DNA from: Hyphomicrobiales bacterium
GTDB lineage: Bacteria > Pseudomonadota > Alphaproteobacteria > Rhizobiales > Methyloligellaceae
Direction: 5' to 3'
Assembly: GCA_021775525.1 (NCBI GenBank)
Contig: JAJFHQ010000029.1
Location: forward strand, 1-44,504
Length of the DNA: 44,504 nucleotides
Shown: positions 44,369-44,504 of the stretch, in pieces
Numbering within the stretch: the first letter of the stretch is position 1
Layout: every line of letters begins with the position of its first letter
The notes under the pieces: model-generated
What the model was told of the DNA's origin: nothing
Database searches by the model: none
Seen by the model: only the letters and a program-made list of their open reading frames with translations
Position numbers and translations under genes: made by a program

Positions 44369-44504
44369 ATGGCTAAGGAAAAATTCGAGCGTAACAAACC
44401 GCATTGCAACATTGGCACGATTGGTCATGTTGACCATGGCAAGACGACGTTGACGGCGGCGATTACGAAGGTTCTTGGCGAGGCGAGCGGCGGCGATGCT
44501 GTTG
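44369..44504 (+). CDS. tuf: Elongation factor Tu, 5' end only
   Basis: The 45 codons present read [19 protein letters not shown] followed by the G1 P-loop GHVDHGKT at residues 19-26, which is diagnostic of EF-Tu; the gene runs off the right edge. The ATG at 44369 matches the family start, with AAAGAGAAG upstream. EF-Tu delivers aminoacyl-tRNA to the ribosome. Its position 63 bases after tRNA-Gly is the conserved tRNA-tuf arrangement. Confidence 0.97.
   Translation, partial: MAKEKFERNKPHCNIGTIGHVDHGKTTLTAAITKVLGEASGGDAV

Overview
The window reads as a chromosomal segment of an alphaproteobacterium, probably a marine or otherwise oligotrophic heterotroph. The order rlmB, tRNA-Tyr, tRNA-Gly, tuf at the right end, the two-subunit Fdh1-type formate dehydrogenase, the abundance of solute-receptor transporters (one TTT receptor, one TRAP system) and the moderate G+C content support this. 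The genus cannot be named from the sequence alone. No insertion sequence, prophage or CRISPR array was seen.

Left block (1-8736). A truncated TTT (TctC/Bug) periplasmic receptor diverges from a tightly packed operon: a SucC-like and a SucD-like ADP-forming acyl-CoA ligase pair, then a fused NuoE/NuoF-type formate dehydrogenase beta subunit and a large molybdopterin alpha subunit. Three dyad-symmetric sites lie in the divergent promoter region, and a TGTATACCA element recurs upstream of a strongly equipped 58-residue small protein. The ligase pair is altered at several positions that contact substrate in succinyl-CoA synthetase, so its acid is probably not succinate. The picture is uptake and CoA activation of a small carboxylate whose breakdown yields formate.

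Middle block (8772-28040). A cholesterol-oxidase-like GMC enzyme with a four-cysteine motif is followed by a Wzx/Wzy-type exopolysaccharide or capsule locus: polyprenyl-phosphate hexose-1-phosphate transferase, UDP-glucuronate decarboxylase, a tyvelose-epimerase-like SDR, WecG-family glycosyltransferase, Wzz/BY-kinase-like protein, flippase, GT4 glycosyltransferase and polymerase/ligase. It then carries an aldo/keto reductase plus GMC oxidoreductase pair and an SDR, nucleotidyltransferase and DegT aminotransferase trio. Start/stop overlaps within the pair and within the trio suggest two translationally coupled modules that make an unusual sugar or sugar modification.

Right-centre block (28071-37362). 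A choline-dehydrogenase-like GMC enzyme and a TRAP transporter (DctM, DctQ, DctP) diverge from a FadR-type GntR regulator. A tungstate ABC transporter (TupB, TupC, TupA) and a convergent HTH plus periplasmic-binding-like regulator follow. Tungstate uptake fits the Fdh1-type formate dehydrogenase at the left, since the characterised Methylorubrum Fdh1 is a tungsten enzyme.

Right block (37539-44504). A four-gene coupled operon encodes an enolase-superfamily enzyme, a B12-binding mutase S subunit, a MutL/GlmL ATPase and a mutase E subunit. The S subunit is very close to glutamate mutase. The E subunit keeps the cofactor residues but appears to have lost two substrate-binding residues of glutamate mutase (Arg149 and Glu171 equivalents are both Leu). 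The partner is a muconate-lactonizing-type enzyme rather than a classical methylaspartate ammonia-lyase. This is my best candidate for an undescribed B12-dependent pathway. Beyond it lie tRNA-Thr, a secreted Tyr/Arg/His-rich protein, rlmB, tRNA-Tyr, tRNA-Gly and the start of tuf.
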